Origin: CAZFNQ01 sp964520375
Lineage (GTDB): Bacteria > Patescibacteriota > Saccharimonadia > Saccharimonadales > JANWIN01
Direction: 5' to 3'
DNA length: 30,866 nt
Assembly (NCBI GenBank): GCA_964520375.1
Contig: CAZFNQ010000006.1
Location: forward strand, 1-30,866
Shown here: positions 1 through 7,492 of the stretch, one piece after another
Layout of the letters: every line of letters begins with the position of its first letter
Position numbering within the stretch: position 1 is the stretch's first letter
Notes under the pieces: generated by a model
Seen by the model: the letters and a program-made list of their open reading frames with translations, nothing else
Told to the model about the DNA's origin: nothing
The model's database searches: none
Position numbers and translations under genes: made by a program

Positions 1-422
1 AGGAATTTCGCTACGAATGTGGTGATCGCAGTGTAGACCTAGATGAAATTTTAGCGCGCAATATTAATAGATACAAAGAGACGATTGACGACCAGTCTTT
101 TATAGCTGAGTTGGTACAAGGTGTTTATAGCCGCCAAGCCGAACTGGATAAGACCCTGCAGCCGGTAGCTCCCGAATGGCCGATCGACCAAATTGCCCGC
201 ATGGACCGGCTGGTGCTAAGGATCGGCTTGTACGAACTATTGTATAGTCAAGCCGTACCGCCGAAAGTAGTCATTAATGAGGCCGTCGAATTGGCGAAAG
301 CCTTTGGTGGTGAAAATAGTTCCAAGTTCATAAACGGCGTGCTGGGCACAATTTTAAAGCAGCATGACTCTAAAACGTCAAAAGCCGCTAAACCCTCGAC
401 TAAGAAGAAAGTTAAAAAATGA
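1..422 (+). CDS. nusB: Transcription antitermination factor NusB (5' partial)
   Basis: The reading frame is open from the first bases of the window (first full codon at 3), so the N-terminus lies outside; about 140 residues are visible. The C-terminal NusB signature is plain: RMDRLVLRIGLYELLY, then PPKVVINEAVELAKAFGG and SSKFINGVLGTIL. NusB binds boxA RNA together with S10 (NusE) and supports processive rRNA transcription. The tail is Lys-rich (KKKVKK). The stop overlaps the next start in an ATGA arrangement (419-422), implying translational coupling with the NUDIX gene. A TTG at 111 could be mistaken for the start, but NusB-like coding runs through it. Confidence 0.95.
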   Translation, partial: EFRYECGDRSVDLDEILARNINRYKETIDDQSFIAELVQGVYSRQAELDKTLQPVAPEWPIDQIARMDRLVLRIGLYELLYSQAVPPKVVINEAVELAKAFGGENSSKFINGVLGTILKQHDSKTSKAAKPSTKKKVKK

Positions 423-913
423 AGCGACCAAAACCAATCCAAGGCTTTAAAAAGTTTGTCCACCGTCGACCGGCAATAAATGAGGTTGTCCGTGAACCAA
501 CCGCCGGCGGCATAATATTCCGTCGCGACAAAGACCACAACGTTGAAATATTACTTATCCAAGATGCCAAAAACCGCTGGACAATACCCAAGGGCCATAT
601 AGAAGAGGGTGAATCAGCCAAAGATACGGCCGAACGCGAAATCGGCGAAGAGACCGGTTTGACACAGATTAAAGTCTTAAACTGGCTGGGTAAAATTAAC
701 TTTCGCTACCGCCGCCAGCAAAGCCTGGTGCTTATGACCACGGAAATATTTTTAGTCCAGGCCATGGGTGATACAGATAAACTTCAATCTGAAGATTGGA
801 TGAACGGCATTAAATGGTTTGGCGCCAACGAAGCCCTTGATAAAATTGAATATGAAGACATTGGTAAAATAATATTACTGGGACTTAAAAAAATTCGTCA
901 TGCAGGACTCTAG
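419..913 (+). CDS. NUDIX hydrolase
   Basis: A 164-residue protein with a complete Nudix box at residues 59-81 (G-x5-E-x7-REIGEETGL), the Mg-binding loop-helix-loop that hydrolyses nucleoside diphosphates linked to another moiety. The preceding strand (GGIIFRR ... EILLIQ) and WTIPKGHIE are typical of the fold. The substrate cannot be told from sequence; the family covers ADP-ribose, Ap4A, oxidised dNTPs and mRNA caps. It overlaps nusB by 4 bp and rnc by 14 bp, so the three are one translationally coupled unit, perhaps linking nucleotide clean-up to RNA metabolism. The N-terminal 25 residues are basic. Confidence 0.93.
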   Translation: MKRPKPIQGFKKFVHRRPAINEVVREPTAGGIIFRRDKDHNVEILLIQDAKNRWTIPKGHIEEGESAKDTAEREIGEETGLTQIKVLNWLGKINFRYRRQQSLVLMTTEIFLVQAMGDTDKLQSEDWMNGIKWFGANEALDKIEYEDIGKIILLGLKKIRHAGL

Positions 914-1598
914 TTCATACCAAACCTTTGCTCGCGATCAACTGGGTGTAAGTTTTAATAATCTTGACCTACTAGTGACCGCCCTGACACACCGATCATA
1001 TGTCAATGAACATCGTAAGACAGTCCACGAACATAATGAGCGGCTGGAGTTTTTGGGCGACGCAGTACTAGAACTAGTGGTAACAGAGTATTTGTACAAC
1101 CATTTCAAGGATCCTGAAGGTGTGCTGACCAACTGGCGCAGTGCCCTAGTTAGAACCGAAAGTATAAGTGCGGCCGCCACCCGGTTTTCGTTTGAACCGC
1201 TGCTGCGCCTTAGCCGCGGTGAGCGTCGTGGTACCGAACGGGCCCGCAGCCAAATTCTGGCTAACGCCTACGAATCGGTTGTGGGGGCTCTTTATCTTGA
1301 CCAAGGCTACCAAGCCGCCAGCCAATTTATAGAAAAAAGCCTGATAGTCACCTTTAAAGACATCCTAAAAAGCGGTTCGTGGATGGACCCCAAGTCAATC
1401 CTGCAGGAGCTAGTCCAAAGCCAAGAAGGTTTCACCCCGATCTATAAAGTCCTGAGCGAAGAAGGACCTGACCACGACAAAATATTCACCATAGCCGTTT
1501 TAGTCGATGGAGTGACCAAAGGGCAGGGCGCCGGCCCAAGCAAGCAGGCTGCCCAGGTAGCCGCCGCCGAAGCCGCACTGAAAACTTATCAGAAGTAG
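900..1598 (+). CDS. rnc: Ribonuclease III
   Basis: A 232-residue protein of the normal bacterial RNase III length. The signature NERLEFLGD is at residues 46-54, the second catalytic helix (ANAYESVVGALYLD) at about 121-134, and a C-terminal double-stranded RNA-binding domain at about 163-230 ends in GPSKQAAQVAAAEAAL. It cleaves double-stranded RNA in rRNA precursors and mRNAs. Relative to E. coli, Glu47, Glu50, Asp54 and Glu125 match acidic catalytic residues, while Asn122 stands where E. coli has Asp114. The ATG start lies inside the end of the NUDIX gene. A promoter for rpsP follows directly. Confidence 0.96.
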   Translation: MQDSSSYQTFARDQLGVSFNNLDLLVTALTHRSYVNEHRKTVHEHNERLEFLGDAVLELVVTEYLYNHFKDPEGVLTNWRSALVRTESISAAATRFSFEPLLRLSRGERRGTERARSQILANAYESVVGALYLDQGYQAASQFIEKSLIVTFKDILKSGSWMDPKSILQELVQSQEGFTPIYKVLSEEGPDHDKIFTIAVLVDGVTKGQGAGPSKQAAQVAAAEAALKTYQK

Positions 1599-1607
1599 CC
1601 TGCTCGG

Positions 1608-1636
1608 TTGACATAAGGGGTAGTTATCTGTAAAAT
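1608..1636 (+). promoter_or_regulatory. Sigma70-type promoter for rpsP
   Basis: TTGACA (1608-1613), 17 bp, TAAAAT (1631-1636), in the rnc-rpsP gap. This is a consensus -35, optimal spacing and a 5/6 -10. The predicted start near 1643 gives a leader of about 50 nt before rpsP. Confidence 0.75.
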
Positions 1637-1691
1637 TACCAAGACTATATTTATAAACGTAAAGGTTTAAAGAGAGTCGTTTTTAAGTTAA

Positions 1692-2237
1692 ATGTTAGCT
1701 ATTCGCATGCAACGAATCGGCCGCCGTGGCCACGCCCAGTTTAGGGTAGTTGTTCAAGATTCCCGCCAATCACCCAAAAGCGGTAAATTCGTAGCGCTAC
1801 TAGGTAGCTACAACCCACATACTAAAGCCACCAGCCTGGTAAAAGACAAGGCCCAGACATATTTAGATAACGGCGCCCAGCCATCGGATCGAGTAGCGCT
1901 ACTATTCAAAAGCGAAGGCGTTAAATTGCCTAAATGGGTATCTGTTCCGGATAAAAAAGCCGGCAAAATAAAAAACCAGGAAAAACTACGCAAAAATCGC
2001 ACTGAGAAAGCCGAACCTGCAGCCAAAGTAGTAGCAGCCGCCGAACCGGAGGCAGAAACTGCAGCCGAGCTGGAGCCAGCCACCGACACCGACCAGACCA
2101 CAGTAGATAAGCCAACCGAGGCCATAGTTACGGAAGAACTAGCAGCAAATGAACCGCAACTGCCGACTGAACCAACCAACGATGCGGCTGATACTGAAAC
2201 ACCAGAAACCAAAACAAGTGAACCGACAAAAGAATAA
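1692..2237 (+). CDS. rpsP: Small ribosomal subunit protein bS16 with long acidic tail
   Basis: Residues 1-83 are a normal S16 protein (MLAIRMQRIGRRGHAQFRVVV, then LGSYNPHTK and DRVALLF). S16 binds 16S rRNA and assists 30S assembly. The protein is 181 residues, roughly twice the family norm. Residues 84 onward start with a short basic stretch and then become low-complexity Ala/Glu/Thr/Pro sequence, predicted disordered and acidic. The gene has its own promoter at 1608-1636, so it is not simply the tail of the nusB-rnc unit. An acidic tail is also found on the next protein, KhpA. Confidence 0.95.
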   Translation: MLAIRMQRIGRRGHAQFRVVVQDSRQSPKSGKFVALLGSYNPHTKATSLVKDKAQTYLDNGAQPSDRVALLFKSEGVKLPKWVSVPDKKAGKIKNQEKLRKNRTEKAEPAAKVVAAAEPEAETAAELEPATDTDQTTVDKPTEAIVTEELAANEPQLPTEPTNDAADTETPETKTSEPTKE

Positions 2238-2239
2238 AA

Positions 2240-2269
2240 TTGGGCTCACGAAATAGTATTTGATATAAT
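2240..2269 (+). promoter_or_regulatory. Extended -10 promoter for khpA
   Basis: TGATATAAT at 2261-2269 is a perfect -10 with the TGn extension. TTGGGC lies 18 bp upstream (2240-2245). A Shine-Dalgarno-like GGGAG precedes the khpA start, giving a conventional leader of about 27 nt. Confidence 0.7.
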
Positions 2270-2303
2270 TAGACCACAGAACTTGTAAAGGGAGTGACTG
2301 AAC

Positions 2304-2828
2304 ATGGCAAGTAGTATTGATCAGCAATTTGTAGAGTTTGTAGTTAAATCATTAGTTAGTAAACCTGATGCCGTAAAAATAGAGCGGCGGATAGACGAAA
2401 AAGGCGTTTTACTAGAATTGACCGTAGATCCCGAAGATCTCGGCCGGGTAATTGGCAAACGTGGCGCCACCGCTCAAAGCCTGCGGACTCTATTGCGAGC
2501 TCTAGGAACGAAGAACGATGCCCGTTACAACCTTAAAATTGTCGATAACGGCGAACCACGCGAGCGCCGACAACACGATTACGGGGACCATCGAGACTCG
2601 GGTGGTGATCACTCAGCCAGTGAAGCCAGCCAAGAGCCAGTCGAGGCCGTCAGTGATACTGAAGAACCCTCTGAATTGCCTGCCGATGAATCATCTAAGA
2701 CCTCTGCCGGAGAAGAGGCTTCATCAGACGAAGACCTACCCACCAAAGACACAGCTGATGAGGATCACGACAGCATGATAAGCAAGACCCGCGAAGAACT
2801 AAAAGAATTCGACGACCTAGAAGTTTAA
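2304..2828 (+). CDS. khpA: KH-domain RNA-binding protein KhpA with acidic tail
   Basis: Residues 1-83 match KhpA (YlqC), a single KH domain with the GxxG loop GKRG at 51-54 inside RVIGKRGATAQSLRTLLRALG. KhpA-type proteins bind RNA and, in Firmicutes, act with KhpB in cell-envelope control. The total length of 174 is about double the usual one: residues 84-174 are rich in Glu, Asp and Ser and probably disordered. A gene between rpsP and trmD is the usual place for khpA. RimM, also usual there, is absent. An ATG start with an upstream GGGAG fits. Confidence 0.9.
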   Translation: MASSIDQQFVEFVVKSLVSKPDAVKIERRIDEKGVLLELTVDPEDLGRVIGKRGATAQSLRTLLRALGTKNDARYNLKIVDNGEPRERRQHDYGDHRDSGGDHSASEASQEPVEAVSDTEEPSELPADESSKTSAGEEASSDEDLPTKDTADEDHDSMISKTREELKEFDDLEV

Positions 2829-2862
2829 GCGTTATTATTTGAGAATATCGACCTCTTAATAC

Positions 2863-2891
2863 TTGATATAACTCAAGATAGGAAGTATAAT
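2863..2891 (+). promoter_or_regulatory. Strong sigma70-type promoter for a small RNA or trmD leader
   Basis: TTGATA (2863-2868), 17 bp, TATAAT (2886-2891): five of six and six of six consensus bases with optimal spacing. The predicted start is about 2897-2899, more than 120 nt before trmD. An intrinsic terminator lies in between. Confidence 0.75.
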
Positions 2892-2897
2892 TCCCTA

Positions 2898-3005
2898 GTC
2901 GTTTTCGACAAAACCTTAAATAAAGACGAAAAGCTCATTGCGAGCCACCAAAAGGTGGGAGCTTTATGTGACAGAACTATCCCGGAAATCGGGATATTTT
3001 TGTTT
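2898..3005 (+). ncRNA. Candidate small RNA (about 105 nt) or terminated trmD leader
   Basis: The interval is bounded by the promoter at 2863-2891 and a Rho-independent terminator at 2979-3005, so a discrete RNA of about 105 nt is predicted. Visible helices are GTCG-TTTT-CGAC at the 5' end, and a larger element in which AAAGCTC pairs with GAGCTTT around an inner CCACC-AAAA-GGTGG hairpin. GCTC-ATTGC-GAGC is an alternative hairpin that would exclude the outer helix. No protein frame of note is present. It does not show the conserved core of SRP, 6S or any riboswitch I could recognise. It could act in trans or be a leader controlling read-through into trmD. Confidence 0.5.
2979..3005 (+). terminator. 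Intrinsic terminator upstream of trmD
   Basis: ATCCCG (2979-2984), five-base loop, CGGGAT (2990-2995), followed by ATTTTTGTTT. A compact GC-rich stem with a U tract. Confidence 0.75.
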
Positions 3006-3006
3006 G

Positions 3007-3015
3007 TGATATAAT
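3007..3015 (+). promoter_or_regulatory. Extended -10 promoter giving leaderless trmD
   Basis: TGATATAAT (3007-3015) directly after the terminator. The trmD ATG begins 7 nt after the hexamer and no Shine-Dalgarno fits between, so transcription would start at or beside the start codon. Confidence 0.6.
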
Positions 3016-3022
3016 AAATTCA

Positions 3023-3667
3023 ATGAAAATACAAATAATTACCCTATTTCCAGACATGTTTCCTGGTGTGTTAAACACCAGCATGCTATTTAAAGCCCAA
3101 GACCGCAATATAGTCGAGATTAGCTACATTAACCTGCGTGAATTTGGGCTAGGACCCAGGCATCAGGTAGATGATACGCCTTACGGTGGTGGTGCTGGCA
3201 TGCTGCTGAAACCCGAACCAATCGTATCGGCGATTGAAAAGGCTAAGAAAATTGACCCGGGAGCCCTCGTTATATTACCCACACCCCGAGGTAAGCTATA
3301 CAAACAATCTGAAGCCAAAAAGCTGGCAAAAACAGCCAAGGGACTTATTATTTTATGTCCGCGTTATGAAGGCTATGACGAGCGCATTACCAAATTTATA
3401 GATAAACAGTTCTGTATTGGCAATTACGTGCTTACCGGTGGTGAACTGCCGGCATTAGTAATTATTGATAGCGTTGTTCGCTTATTGCCAGGCGTACTGG
3501 GCGGTGAAACATCAGCTGACATTGAATCGTTTCAAAATGACGATCGAAATATAGAATTTCCTCAATACACTCGCCCGGAAGTTTTCCAAGGTCTCAAAGT
3601 CCCAAGCGTACTTCTAAGCGGCAATCATGCCCAAATCGCCAAATGGCGGCAGTCCAAGACTAAATAA
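3023..3667 (+). CDS. trmD: tRNA (guanine-N1)-methyltransferase TrmD
   Basis: TrmD makes m1G37 in tRNAs from S-adenosylmethionine, preventing +1 frameshifting. Family motifs are clear: DTPYGGGAGM (51-60), YEGYDERI (115-122), the trefoil-knot SAM site IGNYVLTGGELPAL (132-145), and the C-terminal YTRPEVFQGLKVPSVLLSGNHA. At 214 residues it is slightly short. In the loop that carries the E. coli general base Asp169 (EDSF), this protein reads IESF, so Glu168 takes that place. No rimM or rplS flanks it. It has a leaderless-type promoter and lies just beyond a terminated small transcript. Confidence 0.95.
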   Translation: MKIQIITLFPDMFPGVLNTSMLFKAQDRNIVEISYINLREFGLGPRHQVDDTPYGGGAGMLLKPEPIVSAIEKAKKIDPGALVILPTPRGKLYKQSEAKKLAKTAKGLIILCPRYEGYDERITKFIDKQFCIGNYVLTGGELPALVIIDSVVRLLPGVLGGETSADIESFQNDDRNIEFPQYTRPEVFQGLKVPSVLLSGNHAQIAKWRQSKTK

Positions 3668-3696
3668 TTGTTACAGACTAATAATTATGTTATAAT
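3668..3696 (+). promoter_or_regulatory. Promoter for the gene at 3706
   Basis: TTGTTA (3668-3673), 17 bp, TATAAT (3691-3696), with a TGT extension just before the -10. The start codon is 9 nt beyond the hexamer and there is no Shine-Dalgarno, so the mRNA should be leaderless or nearly so. Confidence 0.7.
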
Positions 3697-3705
3697 ATAT
3701 TAGTT

Positions 3706-4644
3706 ATGAATGGTAATGGCAATGGTGTACCTACGCATCTCTCGTGGGAAATAGACGTCCCAGTTTCGGGCCGTTCCGATAAGCTATTGCACTTAACCCG
3801 TACAGAACTGGACAGTATTGCAAAGCAAACTACCGAGGGGTGTATCGGTCAAATTAGCGAGAGTTTTGGATTGGACGGTCAGACTGTAGATGCCATGTGG
3901 GGCCGGGCAAGTAGTCTTGATGTTATTTTTGTTTCCGGTAGAGACTATGGAGAATATTCGCAGGCCAATCCCGAAAGGCTGTTTGTCGGACCGGCAAGGC
4001 TAGCAATAGCGAAAACCTCAGAATCTGAATCTTCCCAAGACAGCCGCACCCCCATTTACCTCTCAATTAGAGGTATTAACGATGAAATAAAAAACTTAAC
4101 AACGGCTCGTGAGGGTCTTCAGTCAATGATGAGTGATAACTCAGACATTATAAAAGACGAAGGATTAGACAGACTCAAGGAACTGGAAGATCCCGACAGG
4201 TGCACACAAACAGCCATTGCATTATCTTTTGCCCGCCGACTATTGAAATATGGATTACTGCCTGATGAGGCTATGCCGAAGGGTTCGTCTAGCAGCTACG
4301 GCTTTTCAGATTGGCTACAGCATTGTAAGGCACTGAGCAACTTAAACAAGGACTTCACTAAAAAAGAGCGACAAATGCTTGCTGGAGTTTATGAAAGCGA
4401 TAAACAAGCAATTAAAAACTTAAGACATACCGTTTGGACAGAGCTTTTTTATAAGATAGTAGGCATTGATCCACAAAGAGACCAGGTATTTTACATGTTG
4501 TACTATACGCCGGCAATTGGGCAAAACAGTAACCACGTAATTTCATTTAACGATGTACGCACCTGTAGTGTAAATCGTGAAGAAACCAGCGATTGCCTAG
4601 CAACAATTTTTAATCCGGCCGGACATAAATTGCGTAGTGTTTAG
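3706..4644 (+). CDS. Hypothetical protein, 312 residues
   Basis: I do not recognise a family. The protein has no signal peptide or membrane segment and looks soluble and mixed alpha/beta. It starts with a short Asn/Gly stretch (MNGNGNG), contains a polar region around residues 103-112 (Ser/Glu/Asp-rich), and a probable helical middle part at about 130-165 and 210-250. Cysteines are scattered. The gene has its own strong promoter with a leaderless-type start, and meets the minus-strand dehydrogenase tail to tail with a 24-bp gap holding only a small ACCTT/AAGGT dyad. Coding potential is supported by length, promoter and lack of overlap. Confidence 0.75.
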   Translation: MNGNGNGVPTHLSWEIDVPVSGRSDKLLHLTRTELDSIAKQTTEGCIGQISESFGLDGQTVDAMWGRASSLDVIFVSGRDYGEYSQANPERLFVGPARLAIAKTSESESSQDSRTPIYLSIRGINDEIKNLTTAREGLQSMMSDNSDIIKDEGLDRLKELEDPDRCTQTAIALSFARRLLKYGLLPDEAMPKGSSSSYGFSDWLQHCKALSNLNKDFTKKERQMLAGVYESDKQAIKNLRHTVWTELFYKIVGIDPQRDQVFYMLYYTPAIGQNSNHVISFNDVRTCSVNREETSDCLATIFNPAGHKLRSV

Positions 4645-4668
4645 AACCTTAACAAGGTCTTAGTATTG

Positions 4669-5673
4669 CTATTTAGCCAAGTTTTGAGGTTGGCCGCTAA
4701 TAAAAGCTCGGATATTCTCGACAGTTATTTGATTGATTCGCTCAATAGCCTCTTTGGTATTAAAAGCGTTATGGCTGGTAATTATAACATTGGGCTGGTT
4801 TTTAAGGACGTTTATTTCAACGCTATTCATTAGCAAGCTGGCATCAATTTGGTCGGCCCTCAGTAGAGCTATTTCTTCCAAAGGATTAATTAGCTGCTCA
4901 CTTTCTATGACGTCAAGGGCGACACCGGCCAAATGACCATTGCTGACCCGATCTACCAAAGCCATAGTATCGACTAACTCCCCGCGGGCGGTGTTTATTA
5001 AGATGGACGTCGGTTTAATAAGAGCCAATCGCTGAGCGTTTAATAGGTGGTGATTTTCAGGTGTGTATGGAACATGCAGACTAATGACATCAGCCTGGCC
5101 TAAAACTTCTTCCAAGGATTTATATTCATAGCCAATTTCTGTGGCGGCCGGTTGGTTGGGAAACGGATCATAAGCAATGACGCTCATACCAAAGCCTTTG
5201 GCTAGCTTGGCAGTATTGCGGCCTATCCGCCCGGCGCCAATAACCCCAAAGGTTTTACCAAATAAATCGACACCCTTTAGAGCTTCATGGCTACGGCTGC
5301 CATTATGAGCAGCCTCAATAGCGGCTGGCAATTTGCGGGTCAGCGATAGCAGCAAGCCAAAAGCGTATTCAGCCACCGTATGCTCGCCGTACGTGGGCAC
5401 GGTACAAATTACAATATTACGATCCCGGGCGGCGGCAGAGTCAATATGATCAACACCAGTCGACCTGGCGGCTATCATCTTTAAATTAGGAAAACTATTG
5501 ATAAGCTCACGGTTAAAATGGCTGCTGACAAAAACTGAAACAATATCGGCCTCAGGATTAATATTGCCAGGGGTTAGGGCCTCGCTAGAAAAACTGACGG
5601 TTTGATTACCAGAGGCTTGCCGAAAATAGGCTTCATCGGTCGCAGTTGCGTCATAAAAAGCGATGTTTGCCAT
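4669..5673 (-). CDS. D-isomer-specific 2-hydroxyacid dehydrogenase (D-lactate dehydrogenase-like)
   Basis: A 334-residue, full-length member. The NAD-binding Rossmann motif is GAGRIG (146-151) in a FGVIGAGRIGRNTAKLAKGFG context. Catalytic residues are visible as Arg230 (INTARGELVD), a Glu in the LDVIESE segment (257 or 259) and His301 (ITSHNAFNT). The His-Asn-Ala-Phe context resembles fermentative D-lactate dehydrogenases (LdhA/VanH) more than phosphoglycerate dehydrogenases. It probably regenerates NAD+ by reducing pyruvate or a similar 2-oxoacid, fitting a fermenting cell. It is a lone minus-strand gene; a TGACATACT element 8 nt before the ATG (5682-5690) and no Shine-Dalgarno suggest a leaderless start. 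Confidence 0.9.
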   Translation of the reverse strand: MANIAFYDATATDEAYFRQASGNQTVSFSSEALTPGNINPEADIVSVFVSSHFNRELINSFPNLKMIAARSTGVDHIDSAAARDRNIVICTVPTYGEHTVAEYAFGLLLSLTRKLPAAIEAAHNGSRSHEALKGVDLFGKTFGVIGAGRIGRNTAKLAKGFGMSVIAYDPFPNQPAATEIGYEYKSLEEVLGQADVISLHVPYTPENHHLLNAQRLALIKPTSILINTARGELVDTMALVDRVSNGHLAGVALDVIESEQLINPLEEIALLRADQIDASLLMNSVEINVLKNQPNVIITSHNAFNTKEAIERINQITVENIRAFISGQPQNLAK

Positions 5674-5681
5674 ATGGCATT

Positions 5682-5690
5682 AGTATGTCA
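5682..5690 (-). promoter_or_regulatory. Possible extended -10 for the dehydrogenase
   Basis: On the minus strand, TGA-CATACT ends 8 nt before the ATG. The hexamer is only 4/6 and no convincing -35 was found, so this is tentative. Confidence 0.35.
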
Positions 5691-5762
5691 TAGAGCTTAT
5701 GATTATGTCTACTTTGCCAAACAAGCTAAGTTTATTTACAAATAACCTAAATTTAACGGCTA

Positions 5763-6554
5763 CTAGCGCTGATAAATATCTCGCTTGACAAATAATATTG
5801 CTCCAATGACCAGTATAATTAGGGCTGTAGCAGCTAAAATAATAAGATCACTCCAGCGTGGACCATAGAGCAATATACCCGGTTTGTTAAAATAGTGAAA
5901 AGGCGATAACTTATCGATTGTCTTTAGAGAACCGACAGCCGGGGCTAAGGACGATACTAACAAGCTAGTAAAGGCAATAGCACCAGCTAAACCACCAGCC
6001 AAGCCGCGTTTTCCAGTAGCCGCGCCAATCGTATAGCCCAGACCGCTAAACACCAGACTGATTAACCACGTTGCCAAGACCGCTATTAACAACCGTCCAA
6101 TCGATAAGTGTTCATGTATTAATAGCAGCCCAATTATTACACCCACAAAGATACTTAGGCAGGCTCCGGCCAATAAAATCATGCCGGCCAGGACTTTTTC
6201 TAAATAAACCCGACTTCTATGTACCGGTTGAACCAGCAGCGTCTGCAATATGCCCTCACCCTCATCCCCGGCCAAAAGACCAGTAAAAAGAATAACCCCA
6301 AAAATCAGGATCATGAATTGCAACTGAGCAAAAATCTGCAAATCTGTATAGCCGGCAATAGAGCTGTACGTAGCCGAGTCGCCGACGAAGGATTTCAATG
6401 ATTCAGGCACGTTTTTTAAAGACTCACCAAAGGATTTGCTCAAAGTTGGGAAGAATATCATGGTGAAGACTACTAGCGCAGCTATGCCCAACGACCAACT
6501 AATTAACATCCACCGCTTTGTGTATAAGGTTTTAGTAACTGTATTGCCTAGCAC
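5763..6554 (-). CDS. ABC-2 type transporter permease
   Basis: A 263-residue membrane protein with about six hydrophobic segments. The first is at about 15-35, followed by an extracellular stretch (about 36-80) and paired segments at about 78-96, 115-140, 150-175, 178-205 and 235-255. The layout matches ABC-2 permeases (NatB/YhaP/CcmB-like). The segment LLAGDEGEGILQTLLVQPVHRSRVYLEK is the typical cytoplasmic coupling region. Translation begins at a GTG (6552-6554) with GAGGAGA inside the end of the ATPase gene, 1 bp after its stop, so the two are coupled. Substrate unknown; small peptides, drugs or envelope components are usual for the class. Confidence 0.88.
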   Translation of the reverse strand: MLGNTVTKTLYTKRWMLISWSLGIAALVVFTMIFFPTLSKSFGESLKNVPESLKSFVGDSATYSSIAGYTDLQIFAQLQFMILIFGVILFTGLLAGDEGEGILQTLLVQPVHRSRVYLEKVLAGMILLAGACLSIFVGVIIGLLLIHEHLSIGRLLIAVLATWLISLVFSGLGYTIGAATGKRGLAGGLAGAIAFTSLLVSSLAPAVGSLKTIDKLSPFHYFNKPGILLYGPRWSDLIILAATALIILVIGAILFVKRDIYQR

Positions 6555-6555
6555 C

Positions 6556-7446
6556 TTATTTCTCCTCGTAGTATTTCAAAAACATAGTTTCTAGATCAGC
6601 GTCATGGACTGTTAAGCGGTTTATGCTAAATTTAGCTAAATAGGCAATCAGCTTATTAATATCTCCCGTATAAGTCAGCGTAAAGCTATGACCTAGATGT
6701 TTTAAATTATGGACTCCGGCTAATTTGCCCAGTTGTGAGGCCAAGCTTTTATCATAACTATGAATGTTTATCTGGCTCGGAGCGCCTTTGCCGATTTCTT
6801 CCAGGTTTTTTATGCCAATTATTTTGCCCTCACGAATAAACGCCACCCGGTCGCACAGCTCCTGGACTTCGCTTAGAATATGTGAAGATATAAAGGCAGT
6901 TTTACCTTGGCTTTTACGCTCTAAAATAATCTTATTAAATTCGGCCTGTATCAGCGGGTCGAGCCCGCTAGTTGGTTCATCAAGTATTAATAGTTCCGGA
7001 TCGTGCATTAAGGCGGATATTAAAGCCACCTTTTGCCTATTTCCCCTGGACAATTGTTTATATTTAACCGTCAATTTACAATTTAACCGTTGGGCTAACT
7101 CGCGGATATACTTTTTATTATAATCACCCCTTAATTTGCCAAAATATTCCAACTGTTGCCAGCCAGTCAAGCCTTTATCCATGGCCATATCGTCTGCCAA
7201 AAAACCTATGCGGCGGTGTATCTTCACGCTATCGGCCGAGCTATTTAGCCCAAAGATATTGACCTTACCGGCGCTTGGACGAATAAGATCCATCATCAAG
7301 CTAATAGAAGTAGTTTTACCGGCGCCATTGGGACCTAAAAACCCAAAAATTTCGCCGGGATGAATATCTAGGCTAACATTTTCAATGCCGCGCACTTTGC
7401 CATAATGCTTGGTAACATTCTTTAAACTAATTACGGCATCAGCCAT
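6556..7446 (-). CDS. ABC transporter ATP-binding protein
   Basis: A 296-residue ATPase: Walker A GPNGAGKTT (38-46), Q-loop region around 84-100, signature LSRGN (132-136), Walker B LLILDEP (152-158) with the D-loop SGLD, and H-loop SSHIL. A C-terminal extension of about 75 residues is common in ABC-2 exporter ATPases. It pairs with the adjoining permease (1-bp gap) as a complete exporter. A TGT-TACAAT element 11 nt upstream of the ATG (7458-7466) and no Shine-Dalgarno point to a very short leader. Confidence 0.94.
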   Translation of the reverse strand: MADAVISLKNVTKHYGKVRGIENVSLDIHPGEIFGFLGPNGAGKTTSISLMMDLIRPSAGKVNIFGLNSSADSVKIHRRIGFLADDMAMDKGLTGWQQLEYFGKLRGDYNKKYIRELAQRLNCKLTVKYKQLSRGNRQKVALISALMHDPELLILDEPTSGLDPLIQAEFNKIILERKSQGKTAFISSHILSEVQELCDRVAFIREGKIIGIKNLEEIGKGAPSQINIHSYDKSLASQLGKLAGVHNLKHLGHSFTLTYTGDINKLIAYLAKFSINRLTVHDADLETMFLKYYEEK

Positions 7447-7457
7447 GAGTTACCATA

Positions 7458-7466
7458 ATTGTAACA
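7458..7466 (-). promoter_or_regulatory. Extended -10 promoter for the ABC exporter
   Basis: Minus-strand TGT-TACAAT, 11 nt before the ATG. The hexamer matches 5/6 with the TG extension; no clear -35 was found. The predicted leader is about 4 nt. Confidence 0.5.
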
Positions 7467-7492
7467 GACTACCAAGCTCTCGATATATTAGA

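Noticed and set aside
1808..2212. Minus-strand Ser/Ala/Val-rich frame opposite rpsP
   Set aside because: An antisense shadow of the Ala/Glu/Thr-rich S16 tail.
4645..4668. Two-way terminator between the convergent genes at 4644 and 4669
   Set aside because: The ACCTT-AAC-AAGGT dyad is only five base pairs, with no U tract on either strand.
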